DNA of 22,888 nt from an uncultured Aquimonas sp. GTDB taxonomy: Bacteria > Pseudomonadota > Gammaproteobacteria > Xanthomonadales > Xanthomonadaceae. Made by a program: the position numbers and the translations under genes. The notes beneath the pieces are model-generated. The model worked only from the letters and a program-made list of their open reading frames with translations. It did not search any database and had not been told where the DNA came from. Positions 16,008-22,705 of the stretch are shown one piece after another (within the stretch, counting starts at the first letter, position 1; every line of letters starts with the position of its first letter). Where the stretch lies: positions 1 through 22,888 of the forward strand of contig CAMLOR010000030.1 of the NCBI GenBank assembly GCA_946481615.1, read 5' to 3'.

Positions 16008-17452
16008 GGGGCTTGCACCAGTTTGACGACGCAGGCCGCCACCACGGCGGCGCTGGCGAGCAGGACGAAGGCGCTGGCCACGCGCGCGTCGCGTAGCAGC
16101 AGGCGCTGGTCGTGGCGGGTCCAGTAGGTCGGCACGTCGGTGAGCACGGGCAGGCCGGTGCGGCGTTGCACGGCGCCGGCGGCGCGCAGATGCGGATCGA
16201 GCTTGACGAACACGAACAGCAGCGCCAGCGGCAGCGCGAAACCGGCCGCCAGTCCGCCCAGCGCGAAATGCGCGAAGCGCAGGCCGGTCGGCCGTGCGGG
16301 CAAGGCGGCTGCTTCGTGCAGGCGCAGGTCGAGGCCGCGGCCTTCCTCGTCGAGGTTCATCGAGAGCCGTGCGTACTCGAGGCGGCGCAGCAGATCGTTG
16401 TAGAGATCGCGCGCCACTTCCTGTTCGCGGATCAGTTCGGCGTACTCGGGCGTGGGCGAAGCGCTGCGTTGCACGCGTTCGGTCTCCACCGCGATCTCGC
16501 GTTCGGTGGCCGCGATGCGGGCGCGCAGCGCACCGCTGTCGGCGGCGGTTTGCGCGGCCACCGGTGCGGGCGCCGCGAGCGCGCGCAGGCGCAGATCGTC
16601 GAGCTGGCGCTGCACGCGGATCACGTCCGGATGCGCGTCGGTGTAGCGCTGGCGCTTGTCGGCCAGTTCGTCCTGTAGTTGCGCGCGGCGCGCAGCGAGC
16701 GGATCGGCGGAGCGCGCCTGTTGCTCCGCGCCCAGGCGGATACGGGTGTCTTCCAGCAGGCGCGCTTCGTCCGAGGCCAGGCGCTGGCGCAGGCTCGCCA
16801 GGCGCGATTCGGTGACCGTGGGCGGCAAGGTGCGGGCTTCCGGATGCGCCTTGCGGAACGCTTCCAGGCGCGCTTCGGCCTCGGCCAGCCGCGTCTCGTA
16901 GCGCGCCGCCTCGCCGGCGATGAACTCGTAGGCTTCGCGGCTTTCGCGCCGTTGCGCTTCGCGGCTTTCGGCCATGAAGCGGTCGGCGAGCAATTGCGCG
17001 ATGCGCTGTGCGCGCGCGGCATCGGTGTCCCAGTATTCGATGCGGATGAGGTTCTCGCGCGGCGCGCCGATCACGGTGCGCGACTGAAGCATCTCGGCGA
17101 TGCGCGCGCGTTCCCCGGGCGAAGGCTCGTCGGCCAGCCAGCCGCCTTCGCGCAGCGCCGCCTCCATCACCTTGCTGCCGAAGATCACTTCGCGCGCGAT
17201 CATGGCGCGGTCGGTGACGCTGGTGGGCGCGGCGCGGCCTTCCAGCAGTTTCTGGATGGTCTTGTCCTCGGATACCAGGATGGTGCTGGCCGAGTGGTAT
17301 TTCTTCGGCCAGTTCCAGCCCACGGCGATGGCGGTGAGCGCGATCAGGGCGAACAGCACGGCCATCGGCACCAGGCGACGGCGGCCCTCGCGCAGCATGG
17401 CGCCAAGGGTTTCGCGCAGCGGTGGGCGGTCGTCGCGGAGCAGGTCTCGCAT
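16004..17452 (-). CDS. Wzz/PCP-type polysaccharide chain-length determinant
   Basis: This 482-residue inner-membrane protein has a short cytosolic N-terminus, TM1 at about 27-46, and a large periplasmic part with Wzz-like YHSASTILVSEDKTI. Charged coiled-coil stretches follow at about 150-265 and 285-375 (for example TDAHPDVIRVQRQL). TM2 is at about 393-417, and a cytosolic loop contains GLPVLTDVPTY. It ends with a third hydrophobic segment (about 457-478) where a tyrosine-kinase domain would follow in Wzc. It resembles the exosortase-associated chain-length family of about 500 residues. It controls polymer length and couples polymerase to export. The separated CpsD-like gene follows with an ATGA overlap. 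The upstream export gene ends 19 bp before it, and a GGAGG lies 9 nt before the ATG. Confidence 0.9.
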   Translation of the reverse strand: MRDLLRDDRPPLRETLGAMLREGRRRLVPMAVLFALIALTAIAVGWNWPKKYHSASTILVSEDKTIQKLLEGRAAPTSVTDRAMIAREVIFGSKVMEAALREGGWLADEPSPGERARIAEMLQSRTVIGAPRENLIRIEYWDTDAARAQRIAQLLADRFMAESREAQRRESREAYEFIAGEAARYETRLAEAEARLEAFRKAHPEARTLPPTVTESRLASLRQRLASDEARLLEDTRIRLGAEQQARSADPLAARRAQLQDELADKRQRYTDAHPDVIRVQRQLDDLRLRALAAPAPVAAQTAADSGALRARIAATEREIAVETERVQRSASPTPEYAELIREQEVARDLYNDLLRRLEYARLSMNLDEEGRGLDLRLHEAAALPARPTGLRFAHFALGGLAAGFALPLALLFVFVKLDPHLRAAGAVQRRTGLPVLTDVPTYWTRHDQRLLLRDARVASAFVLLASAAVVAACVVKLVQAP

Positions 17453-17471
17453 CCTTGCAGGCCTCCGCGGT

Positions 17472-18089
17472 TCAGAAGCTGCGCTGCGGCACGGTGATCA
17501 CGTCGCCGGGCTGCACGGGGTAGTTGCTCGACAGGTCGCCGTCTTCGAGCATCGATTCGAGCGCCAGGCCGTAGCTGTGCGTCGATTGCGCGTTGCGCCG
17601 GTGCAGGGCGGCGCGGTCGGCGGCGGCGAATTCAGTGGGGCCGCCGGCGGCCAGCACCGCGTCGAGCACGGTCATGCCGGGGCGGTAGGGCAGCGAGACC
17701 GGTTCGCGCACGGCGCCGGTGACGCGCACGCGCGAGAGGTATTCGTGGCTGCGCTGCTCGGTCACGATCACGGTGACGCGCGGTTCCTTCACGTAGTCGG
17801 CGAGTTTCGCGCCGATGTCGGTGGCCACGTCCGCGGGTGCGCGTCCGCCGGCGGGCACGTCGCCGATCAGGGGCACGGTGATATTGCCATCGGCGCGCAC
17901 GGGCACGGTCACGTCGAGTTCCGGGTTCTGCCATACGCGCACCGCGATCACGTCGTCGACGCCCACGAGGTATTCGGAGGCCAGGTAGTTGCCCGGAGGC
18001 GCGGTCATCGTCACCGGCGCGGTGGAAGCGCAGCCGGCCAGCGCCAGCAGCAGCGTCGCGGCGGCGGGAAAGCGGGTGGAAGCGTTCAC
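17472..18089 (-). CDS. Short polysaccharide export (OPX, Wza-family) lipoprotein
   Basis: This 205-residue protein starts at GTG 18089, chosen because GAGGA sits 7 nt upstream and because the start places a lipoprotein signal at the very N-terminus (LLLALAGC, lipid-bearing C20). The frame is open to 18290, but the extra residues are Arg/Pro-rich noise. About 38-112 is the Poly_export domain (YLVGVDDVIAVRVWQNPEL, DGNITVPLIGDV). About 120-160 is an SLBB-like domain (VRVTGAVREPVSLPY, LDAVLAAGGPTEF). The tail ends VQPGDVITVPQRSF. There is only one SLBB domain and no C-terminal amphipathic helix like the one with which Wza crosses the outer membrane, so another protein probably provides the pore. 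It is the first gene of the EPS operon. Confidence 0.9.
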   Translation of the reverse strand: MNASTRFPAAATLLLALAGCASTAPVTMTAPPGNYLASEYLVGVDDVIAVRVWQNPELDVTVPVRADGNITVPLIGDVPAGGRAPADVATDIGAKLADYVKEPRVTVIVTEQRSHEYLSRVRVTGAVREPVSLPYRPGMTVLDAVLAAGGPTEFAAADRAALHRRNAQSTHSYGLALESMLEDGDLSSNYPVQPGDVITVPQRSF

Positions 18090-18396
18090 GGCGGCGTCCT
18101 CGCATGGCATGCAGGCAAGGTAGGGGCCGGGGTCGGAGGCATCGGTTCGGGAGCGCACATTGCGGTTGCGTCCGGTTGGTGCGGGTCGGGAGAGCAGGCG
18201 GGCGGCCATCGGTCGACGCAGGTGCTCTTGCCGGGGTGGGGCGGACGGCGAGGGGCGGCGGCGCCCGCTTCGCGGGAAGCTGAAGGTCATCGGGGTTTCT
18301 CCGACAACTGCATTGGAACGGCCTGAGCCTTCGCGCTACCGATTGCCGTCACGCGGCCCGCATACTCACGAAAAGCCACCGTTCCGGAGAGCCGCC
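18090..18396. promoter_or_regulatory. 307-bp divergent intergenic region, EPS operon versus secreted-protein gene
   Basis: No gene is credible here. It should carry the EPS operon promoter (minus strand) and that of the plus-strand gene. Visible elements are a small dyad GCATG-g-CATGC at 18102-18112 in the EPS leader, a GC-rich hairpin (CCCGC/GCGGG, 18264-18276) that can re-pair as GCTTC/GAAGC (18267-18280), a CATACT hexamer at 18361-18366 that could be a -10 for the plus-strand gene, and GGAGA (18386-18390) six bases before its ATG. No -35/-10 pair with correct spacing was found for either direction, and no sigma-54 type site. Confidence 0.4.
18097..18101 (-). promoter_or_regulatory. Shine-Dalgarno deciding the GTG start of the export lipoprotein
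   Basis: The minus strand reads GAGGA here, with a 7-nt spacer to GTG 18089. It favours this start over upstream in-frame ATGs at 18110 and 18290. Confidence 0.7.
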
Positions 18397-19161
18397 ATGC
18401 GCCGTCCCCTGCTCGCGATCTGTTTGCTCCTCGCTGCCCCGGCCTTCGCTGCCGACGTGCCCTGTGGCGTGGGGCAGAAAGTCCGGTCCGAGCTCGGCAG
18501 CCAGTCGATCGGCGAGATCGCCGAGATCGGCAGCGAGCCGCCGCACGTGGGCTGGTATCGCGTGACGTATTCCTGGGCACCGAAGGGCGAGTGGTACGAC
18601 CCCGCGAACTGGGTGCTGCATCCGGAAGGCACGCAGGACAAGTGCGTGGTCGCGGCCAGCGCGCAGCCGGCCGCGAGCACGCCGCCCGACACCGCGCCGA
18701 GCGAGGCCGAAGCCGCCCCCGCCACGCCGGCGGCGCCGTCGACCGATCGTTGTCCGAGCGGCACCGAGGTGGTCGATCGCCAGCAGCGCCGCGGCACCAT
18801 CCAGGGCGAGCGCAACGGCATGTGCGTGGTGCGTCTGGCCGACGGCAGCGAGGAGTCCTATCTGCGCTGGATGTTGAGCGATCCGGCGGCCGCCTCCGCT
18901 TCTCCGGGCGGGTTGCCCGCGGGCACCTACACCTGTTCGACGAATGGCGCGGGATTCTTTCGCATCTCGCTCGACGGCAACGGGGGCTACACCGATCGCG
19001 CCGGTGCGCGCGGCGATTACGCGATCGCGGCCGACGGCATGATCGGTTTCGAGGGCGGTTCGCTCGACGGCAACCACTCCAAGGTGCTGGGTGCGGGCAA
19101 GTTCGGGCTGGCCAGTTCGCCGACCACGCAGTTCCACACGGTCTGCAATCTGAAGCGTTGA
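18397..19161 (+). CDS. Secreted protein of unknown function with two similar Cys-led modules
   Basis: This 254-residue protein starts at ATG 18397, preceded by GGAGA at 6 nt. Residues 1-19 are a clear Sec signal peptide (LLAICLLLAAPAFA before DVPC). Module 1 (23-77) and module 2 (119-163) share the order C-x2-G-x2-V, then G-x-I, then a V-rich strand, then W-x-L, and look like diverged copies of a small beta-barrel. They are separated by an Ala/Pro linker (86-117). The C-terminal part (172-254) begins AGTYTC, has a GFF-RISLDGNGGY strand pattern and ends TVCNLKR; C180 and C250 could form a disulphide. I do not recognise a named family. It is divergent from the EPS operon and is followed by the REP pair. 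Confidence 0.8.
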   Translation: MRRPLLAICLLLAAPAFAADVPCGVGQKVRSELGSQSIGEIAEIGSEPPHVGWYRVTYSWAPKGEWYDPANWVLHPEGTQDKCVVAASAQPAASTPPDTAPSEAEAAPATPAAPSTDRCPSGTEVVDRQQRRGTIQGERNGMCVVRLADGSEESYLRWMLSDPAAASASPGGLPAGTYTCSTNGAGFFRISLDGNGGYTDRAGARGDYAIAADGMIGFEGGSLDGNHSKVLGAGKFGLASSPTTQFHTVCNLKR

Positions 19162-19165
19162 CGCC

Positions 19166-19248
19166 CGTCGTTCCCGCGCAGGCGGGAACCCAGGGACTTC
19201 GTAGCGCCTCGCCAACGTCGCTGGATTCCCGCCTTCGCGGGAAGGACG
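19166..19248. repeat. Inverted pair of REP-like palindromes
   Basis: Copy 1 (19166-19192) holds a perfect 7-bp stem TTCCCGC/GCGGGAA with loop GCAG (19171-19188), preceded by GTCG. Copy 2 (19222-19248) is inverted, with the same stem and loop CTTC (19226-19243). Aligned head to head, the two 27-bp copies differ at three positions. The spacer is 29 bp. This is the arrangement of bacterial interspersed REP doublets common in Xanthomonadales. It starts 4 bp after the secreted-protein stop and may also act as a transcript end or stabiliser. No transposase is nearby. Confidence 0.8.
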
Positions 19249-19278
19249 GAGGCGTTGCGCGCCATGACTTACTTCCCC

Positions 19279-19306
19279 TTGACTGCTTAGGAGAGCAGGT
19301 CATACT
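19279..19306 (+). promoter_or_regulatory. Sigma-70-like promoter for padR-permease
   Basis: TTGACT (19279-19284, 5/6 to the -35 consensus) and CATACT (19301-19306, 4/6 to the -10 consensus) are separated by 16 bp. The expected transcript start, near 19313, falls inside the palindrome at 19307-19325, giving a leader of about 20 nt. Confidence 0.6.
19280..19302. promoter_or_regulatory. Imperfect dyad spanning the -35/-10 spacer
   Basis: TGACTGCT (19280-19287) and AGCAGGTCA (19294-19302) are inverted copies with a single one-base bulge, 6 bp apart. A repressor bound here would cover both promoter boxes. It differs in sequence from the downstream palindrome, so it may be a second site or chance. 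Confidence 0.35.
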
Positions 19307-19325
19307 CGCCTAAACCATTTAGGCG
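19307..19325. promoter_or_regulatory. Perfect palindrome, probable PadR operator
   Basis: CGCCTAAA-cca-TTTAGGCG is a perfect 8-bp inverted repeat placed right after the -10 box and overlapping the expected start site. Its right arm contains the AGGCG that probably serves as ribosome site for the PadR ATG at 19332. PadR-family repressors usually bind such dyads in their own promoter, so autoregulation is likely. Confidence 0.6.
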
Positions 19326-19331
19326 AAGCGC

Positions 19332-19676
19332 ATGGCGTCCTCCAATCTCCTGCCGGGCACCCTCGATCTGCTGGTACTCAAGGCCGTTTCGCTCGGCACC
19401 GAACACGGCTACGGCGTGCTGCAGCGCATCCAGCGCGCCTCCCGCGGCGCGCTGGCGGTGGAGCAGGGCGCGCTCTACCCGGCGCTGTTCCGCCTTGAAT
19501 CGCAGGGCTTCATCGAAAGCGAATGGGGCGTGTCGGGGAACAACCGCAAGGCGAAGTTCTACACGCTCACGCGCACGGGCAAGGCCAAGCTGGCGCGCGA
19601 TCAGGGCGACTGGAATCGCCTGGTGGACGCCATGCAGGCGGTGCTCGGCGCCACGCGCGCGGAGCTGCTGGCATGA
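19332..19676 (+). CDS. PadR-family transcriptional repressor
   Basis: This 114-residue protein is almost entirely a PadR winged-helix domain. LLPGTLDLLVLKAVSL (6-21) is the typical first helix, GYGVLQRIQ follows, VEQGALYPALFRLESQGFI (43-61) is the recognition-helix block, and KAKFYTLTRTGKAKL (73-87) forms the wing and the start of the dimer helix. It represses transcription as a dimer, with a ligand that cannot be read from the sequence. It is coupled to the permease gene by an ATGA overlap (19673-19676), a very common pairing of PadR with ABC-type permeases. The palindrome just upstream suggests that it controls its own operon. Confidence 0.93.
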   Translation: MASSNLLPGTLDLLVLKAVSLGTEHGYGVLQRIQRASRGALAVEQGALYPALFRLESQGFIESEWGVSGNNRKAKFYTLTRTGKAKLARDQGDWNRLVDAMQAVLGATRAELLA

Positions 19677-22273
19677 TCGCGCGCCTGCGGCTGCTCTGGC
19701 GTGCCTGGCGTCAACGCGGCGGCTTCGAGGCCGATCTCGATGCCGAACTCGCCTTCCACGAACATGCGCGCCGCGAAGATCTCCAGGCGCAGGGCCTGAC
19801 GCCCGCCGCGGCGGCGCGCCAGGCGCGCATCGAACTGGGCATGCGCGAGCTGCATCGCGACGATTGCCGCCGCGCACGGGGGCTCGACTGGCTCGACACG
19901 GCCGCGCGCGATCTGCGCTATGCCCTGCGTGGCCTGCGCCGCAATCCCGGCTACAGCGTCACCGCGCTGCTCGTGCTCGGCGCGGCAATCGCGGCCAACG
20001 GGGTGCTGTTCGCGCTGTTCAATGCCTATGCGCTGCGCGAACCGCCGCTGGCGCGCGTCGAGCGCTGGGTTTCGCTGCAGGGTCACGCACAGCAGAGCGG
20101 CAATGGGCTCGACCGCTGGCTCGTCACCGATGCGGAGCAGCTCACGCGCGATCCGCCTGCGCCTTTCGAAGGCCTTTATCGCTTGCGCGACATCCGTTTG
20201 CCCGTCACCGGCGAAGTCACGCGCATGGCCTACGGCGAAGCGGTTTCGCCCAACTACTTCGAGCTGCTGGGCGTGCATGCCGCGTCCGGGCGCACCTTCG
20301 AAGCCGGCGACGAAGGCACCGTGATCCTCAGCGCCACCGGCTGGAAGCGCCTGCTCGGTGGCCATCCGCAACCGCTCGGCCGCGAACTCGAACTGGCCGG
20401 CCGCCGTTTCACCGTGATCGGCGTGATGCCGCCGGAGTTCACCGGCATCACCGTGGCCTCGTCCATGTTCTGGGTCACCGAACGCGATCTGCGCGTGCTG
20501 CGGCCGTTGGAGTTCGACGACTCCCTGCGCGTCGACGTGGGCGGCTTCCTGCGCGAAGGCGCGACGCCCGAACAGGCGGAGGCGGCGCTCGCCGGGTTCG
20601 CGCAGGCCGGCAATTCGGAAAGGCCGGAGCCTTATCGCCTGGACGAAGTCCGCGTGCTGCGGCGCCGCGGTTATCTGCGTCCCGGCGACATCGAAGAACT
20701 GATGTCGATCGCCGCTCCGATCGGCATCGCGTTCGCCTCGCTGCTGTTGGTGGCGGCCGCCAATCTCGCGAGCCTGGTGCTGGCGCGCTTCGTGGCGCGC
20801 CGCAAAGAACTGGCGGTGCGCTCCGCCGTGGGCGCGCCGCGGCGGCGGCTGGTGGCGCAGTTGCTCGCCGAATGCGCGCTGCTCGCGGTGGCGGCCGCGG
20901 TGTTCGGTTTCGCCCTGGCGGCGGCGCTGGTCGATCCGCTGCACCAGGGCATGATCGGCGCACTGGGCGAGTTGTCGTTCGAACTGCGGCCGGTGAGCGT
21001 CGATGCGCGCACCTTCTTCTACGGCGTAGGGCTGGCCTTGCTCGCTGCGCTCACTTTCGGCGGCCTGCCTGCCTTGCTGGCGACCGCGCCGTGGCGGCGC
21101 GGCGGCCGCGACATCGACCAGGGAGCGTTGCAGCGCGCCGCGCATTCGCGCCTGCGCACGGGCTTGATGGTGGTGCAGCTCGCGGCCAGCGTGGTGTTGC
21201 TGGTGCTCGCCAGCCTGATCGCGGCGAACGCGCGCGTCGCCGAAAGCGTGGCGCTGGGCTACGACCCCGAACGCATCGTCTCGCTCACCGTCGATCGGCC
21301 CGACGCGCGGCTGCGCGATGCGCTGCTCGCGCAGCCGCTGGTGCAGGGCGCTGCCGCCGTCTCGCGCATCCCGCTGATGAGCGAGGGCATGCCGGTGGAT
21401 ACGCTGGTCGGCGAGCGCTCGCTGCCGCTGCGGCTGCGCGAGATCGAATCGGGCTATTTCGATGTGATGAACCTTCCGCTGGTGCAGGGACGCTCATTGC
21501 GCCGCGCCGACGAAGGCGCGCGCGTGGTGGCGATCTCGCGCCGCACGGCGGAAACGCTCTGGCCGAGCCGCAACGCGATCGGCGAGCGCATCGTGCTGCC
21601 GCCGCAGGAGCGCCTCGAAACCGGCGAAGCGGGCAGCTACGAAGTCGTCGCGGTGATCGAGGATGCCGTCAGCGGGCTCTTCATCGGTGGCGTGGACGCC
21701 AGCGCGGTGTACCTGCCCAAGCCGGTCGATGCATCTTCGCACCGCAGCCTGCTGCTGCGCGTGCCCGACAGCTTGCGCGCCACGCTCGATGCGATCTCGC
21801 GCGCCTGCGTGGCGGCCGCGCCGACCGAGGACTGCGATCTGTTGCCGCTGCGCACGGCGTTGCGGCTGCAACACACGCCCTTCGTGGTGGCCGCCACCAC
21901 CGCGGGCGCGCTGGGCTGGACCGCGCTCGCCATCAGCTGCGTCGGGCTCTACGGCCTCGTGAGTTTCCTCGTGCAGCAGCGACGCCGCGAACTCGGCGTG
22001 CGGCTGGCCCTGGGCGCGAGCTCGCGTCGCGTCGCCTGGCACGTACTCTCGCAGGCGGCGCGGCAGATCGCGATCGGCCTGGCGATCGGTCTGCCGCTGG
22101 CGTTCGCGGTGTCGCGCCTGGCGGCCAGCCTGAGCGAGCGCCTGCACACCTTCGATCTGGTGTCGTTCGCGCTGCTGCCGGCGCTGCTGGCCGCGCTCGC
22201 GCTCGGCGCGGCCTGGGTTCCGGCACGCCGCACGGCGGCGATCGCGCCTACCGAAGCGTTGCGTGAGGAATGA
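19673..22273 (+). CDS. Large MacB/FtsX-type permease of the ADOP kind, without an ATPase
   Basis: This 866-residue inner-membrane protein has the order of 'acidobacterial duplicated orphan permease' proteins. A cytosolic N-terminal segment (about 15-90) contains AELAFHEHARRED and LRYALRGLRRNPGY. TM1 is at 94-118, followed by a MacB-type periplasmic domain (about 121-330). FtsX-type helices lie at about 343-470, with RRKELAVRSAVGAPRRRL between helices. A second TM lies at about 495-520, then a second periplasmic domain (about 525-735). The final FtsX helices (about 738-860) contain the matching RRRELGVRLALGASSRRV. The two repeated RKEL/RREL loops are the usual contact with an ABC ATPase, but no ATPase gene is in the window. 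The stop is followed by a hairpin. The substrate is unknown. Confidence 0.9.
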   Translation: MIARLRLLWRAWRQRGGFEADLDAELAFHEHARREDLQAQGLTPAAAARQARIELGMRELHRDDCRRARGLDWLDTAARDLRYALRGLRRNPGYSVTALLVLGAAIAANGVLFALFNAYALREPPLARVERWVSLQGHAQQSGNGLDRWLVTDAEQLTRDPPAPFEGLYRLRDIRLPVTGEVTRMAYGEAVSPNYFELLGVHAASGRTFEAGDEGTVILSATGWKRLLGGHPQPLGRELELAGRRFTVIGVMPPEFTGITVASSMFWVTERDLRVLRPLEFDDSLRVDVGGFLREGATPEQAEAALAGFAQAGNSERPEPYRLDEVRVLRRRGYLRPGDIEELMSIAAPIGIAFASLLLVAAANLASLVLARFVARRKELAVRSAVGAPRRRLVAQLLAECALLAVAAAVFGFALAAALVDPLHQGMIGALGELSFELRPVSVDARTFFYGVGLALLAALTFGGLPALLATAPWRRGGRDIDQGALQRAAHSRLRTGLMVVQLAASVVLLVLASLIAANARVAESVALGYDPERIVSLTVDRPDARLRDALLAQPLVQGAAAVSRIPLMSEGMPVDTLVGERSLPLRLREIESGYFDVMNLPLVQGRSLRRADEGARVVAISRRTAETLWPSRNAIGERIVLPPQERLETGEAGSYEVVAVIEDAVSGLFIGGVDASAVYLPKPVDASSHRSLLLRVPDSLRATLDAISRACVAAAPTEDCDLLPLRTALRLQHTPFVVAATTAGALGWTALAISCVGLYGLVSFLVQQRRRELGVRLALGASSRRVAWHVLSQAARQIAIGLAIGLPLAFAVSRLAASLSERLHTFDLVSFALLPALLAALALGAAWVPARRTAAIAPTEALREE

Positions 22274-22277
22274 GGCT

Positions 22278-22293
22278 CCCGGCCTGCGCCGGG
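22278..22293. terminator. GC-rich hairpin between convergent genes
   Basis: CCCGGC-ctgc-GCCGGG forms a perfect 6-bp stem in the 30 bp between the permease stop (22273) and the receiver-gene stop (22304). It has no T-run on either side, so it is at best a weak or bidirectional terminator. Confidence 0.4.
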
Positions 22294-22303
22294 ATGGAGG
22301 ACG

Positions 22304-22690
22304 TCAGGCCGGGACGGCAGCCTGTTGCATCTGCGCCAGCAGCGCTTCGGGCGAGACGGGCTTGCGCATGAAGTGGTCGATCACGCGCGAGGAGAGCAGG
22401 TCGGGCAGGGCGGGCACGTCGTTGCCCGAAATCATGATCACGGTGCCCGGACGGCAGGCATTCGCGGACAGGCGCTGGGCGATGGCGGCGCCGTCCGTAT
22501 CGGGCAGTTCGTAATCGAGCACGGCGATATCGGGCCGGTGCAATTCGGCGAGCAGCACGCCTTGCGTCCCGTTGTCGGCGGTGAGGCAGGAATAGCCTTC
22601 CCACTCCAGCAACTGGGCCATGGCATCCACCAGCCACTTGTTGTCGTCGACCAGCAGCACACGCCGGCCACGGCCCACATTGAGATTCAC
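22304..22690 (-). CDS. Stand-alone response-regulator receiver protein
   Basis: This 128-residue protein has a single CheY-like receiver domain and no output domain. It shows the acidic pair D15/D16 (VLLVDDNK), phospho-acceptor D59 (VLDYELPDTDG), S88 (MISGND) and K110 with its following proline (MRKPVSP), so all switch residues are present. GTG 22690 was chosen: GAGGAG lies 9 nt upstream and the length then equals a standard receiver. The frame extends to an ATG at 22723 (no ribosome site) and to 22780. The partner histidine kinase and target are not in the window. It runs convergent to the permease gene. Confidence 0.9.
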   Translation of the reverse strand: MNLNVGRGRRVLLVDDNKWLVDAMAQLLEWEGYSCLTADNGTQGVLLAELHRPDIAVLDYELPDTDGAAIAQRLSANACRPGTVIMISGNDVPALPDLLSSRVIDHFMRKPVSPEALLAQMQQAAVPA

Positions 22691-22699
22691 GCTCGCGCG

Positions 22700-22705
22700 C
22701 TCCTC
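22700..22705 (-). promoter_or_regulatory. Shine-Dalgarno deciding the GTG start of the receiver gene
   Basis: The minus strand reads GAGGAG, 9 nt before GTG 22690. It supports this start rather than the in-frame ATG at 22723. Confidence 0.65.

Noticed and set aside
18110..18290. Possible longer N-terminus of the OPX lipoprotein from ATG 18290 or ATG 18110
   Set aside because: The added residues are Arg/Pro-rich and would bury the lipoprotein signal inside the protein; GTG 18089 has a good ribosome site and puts the lipobox at the right distance.
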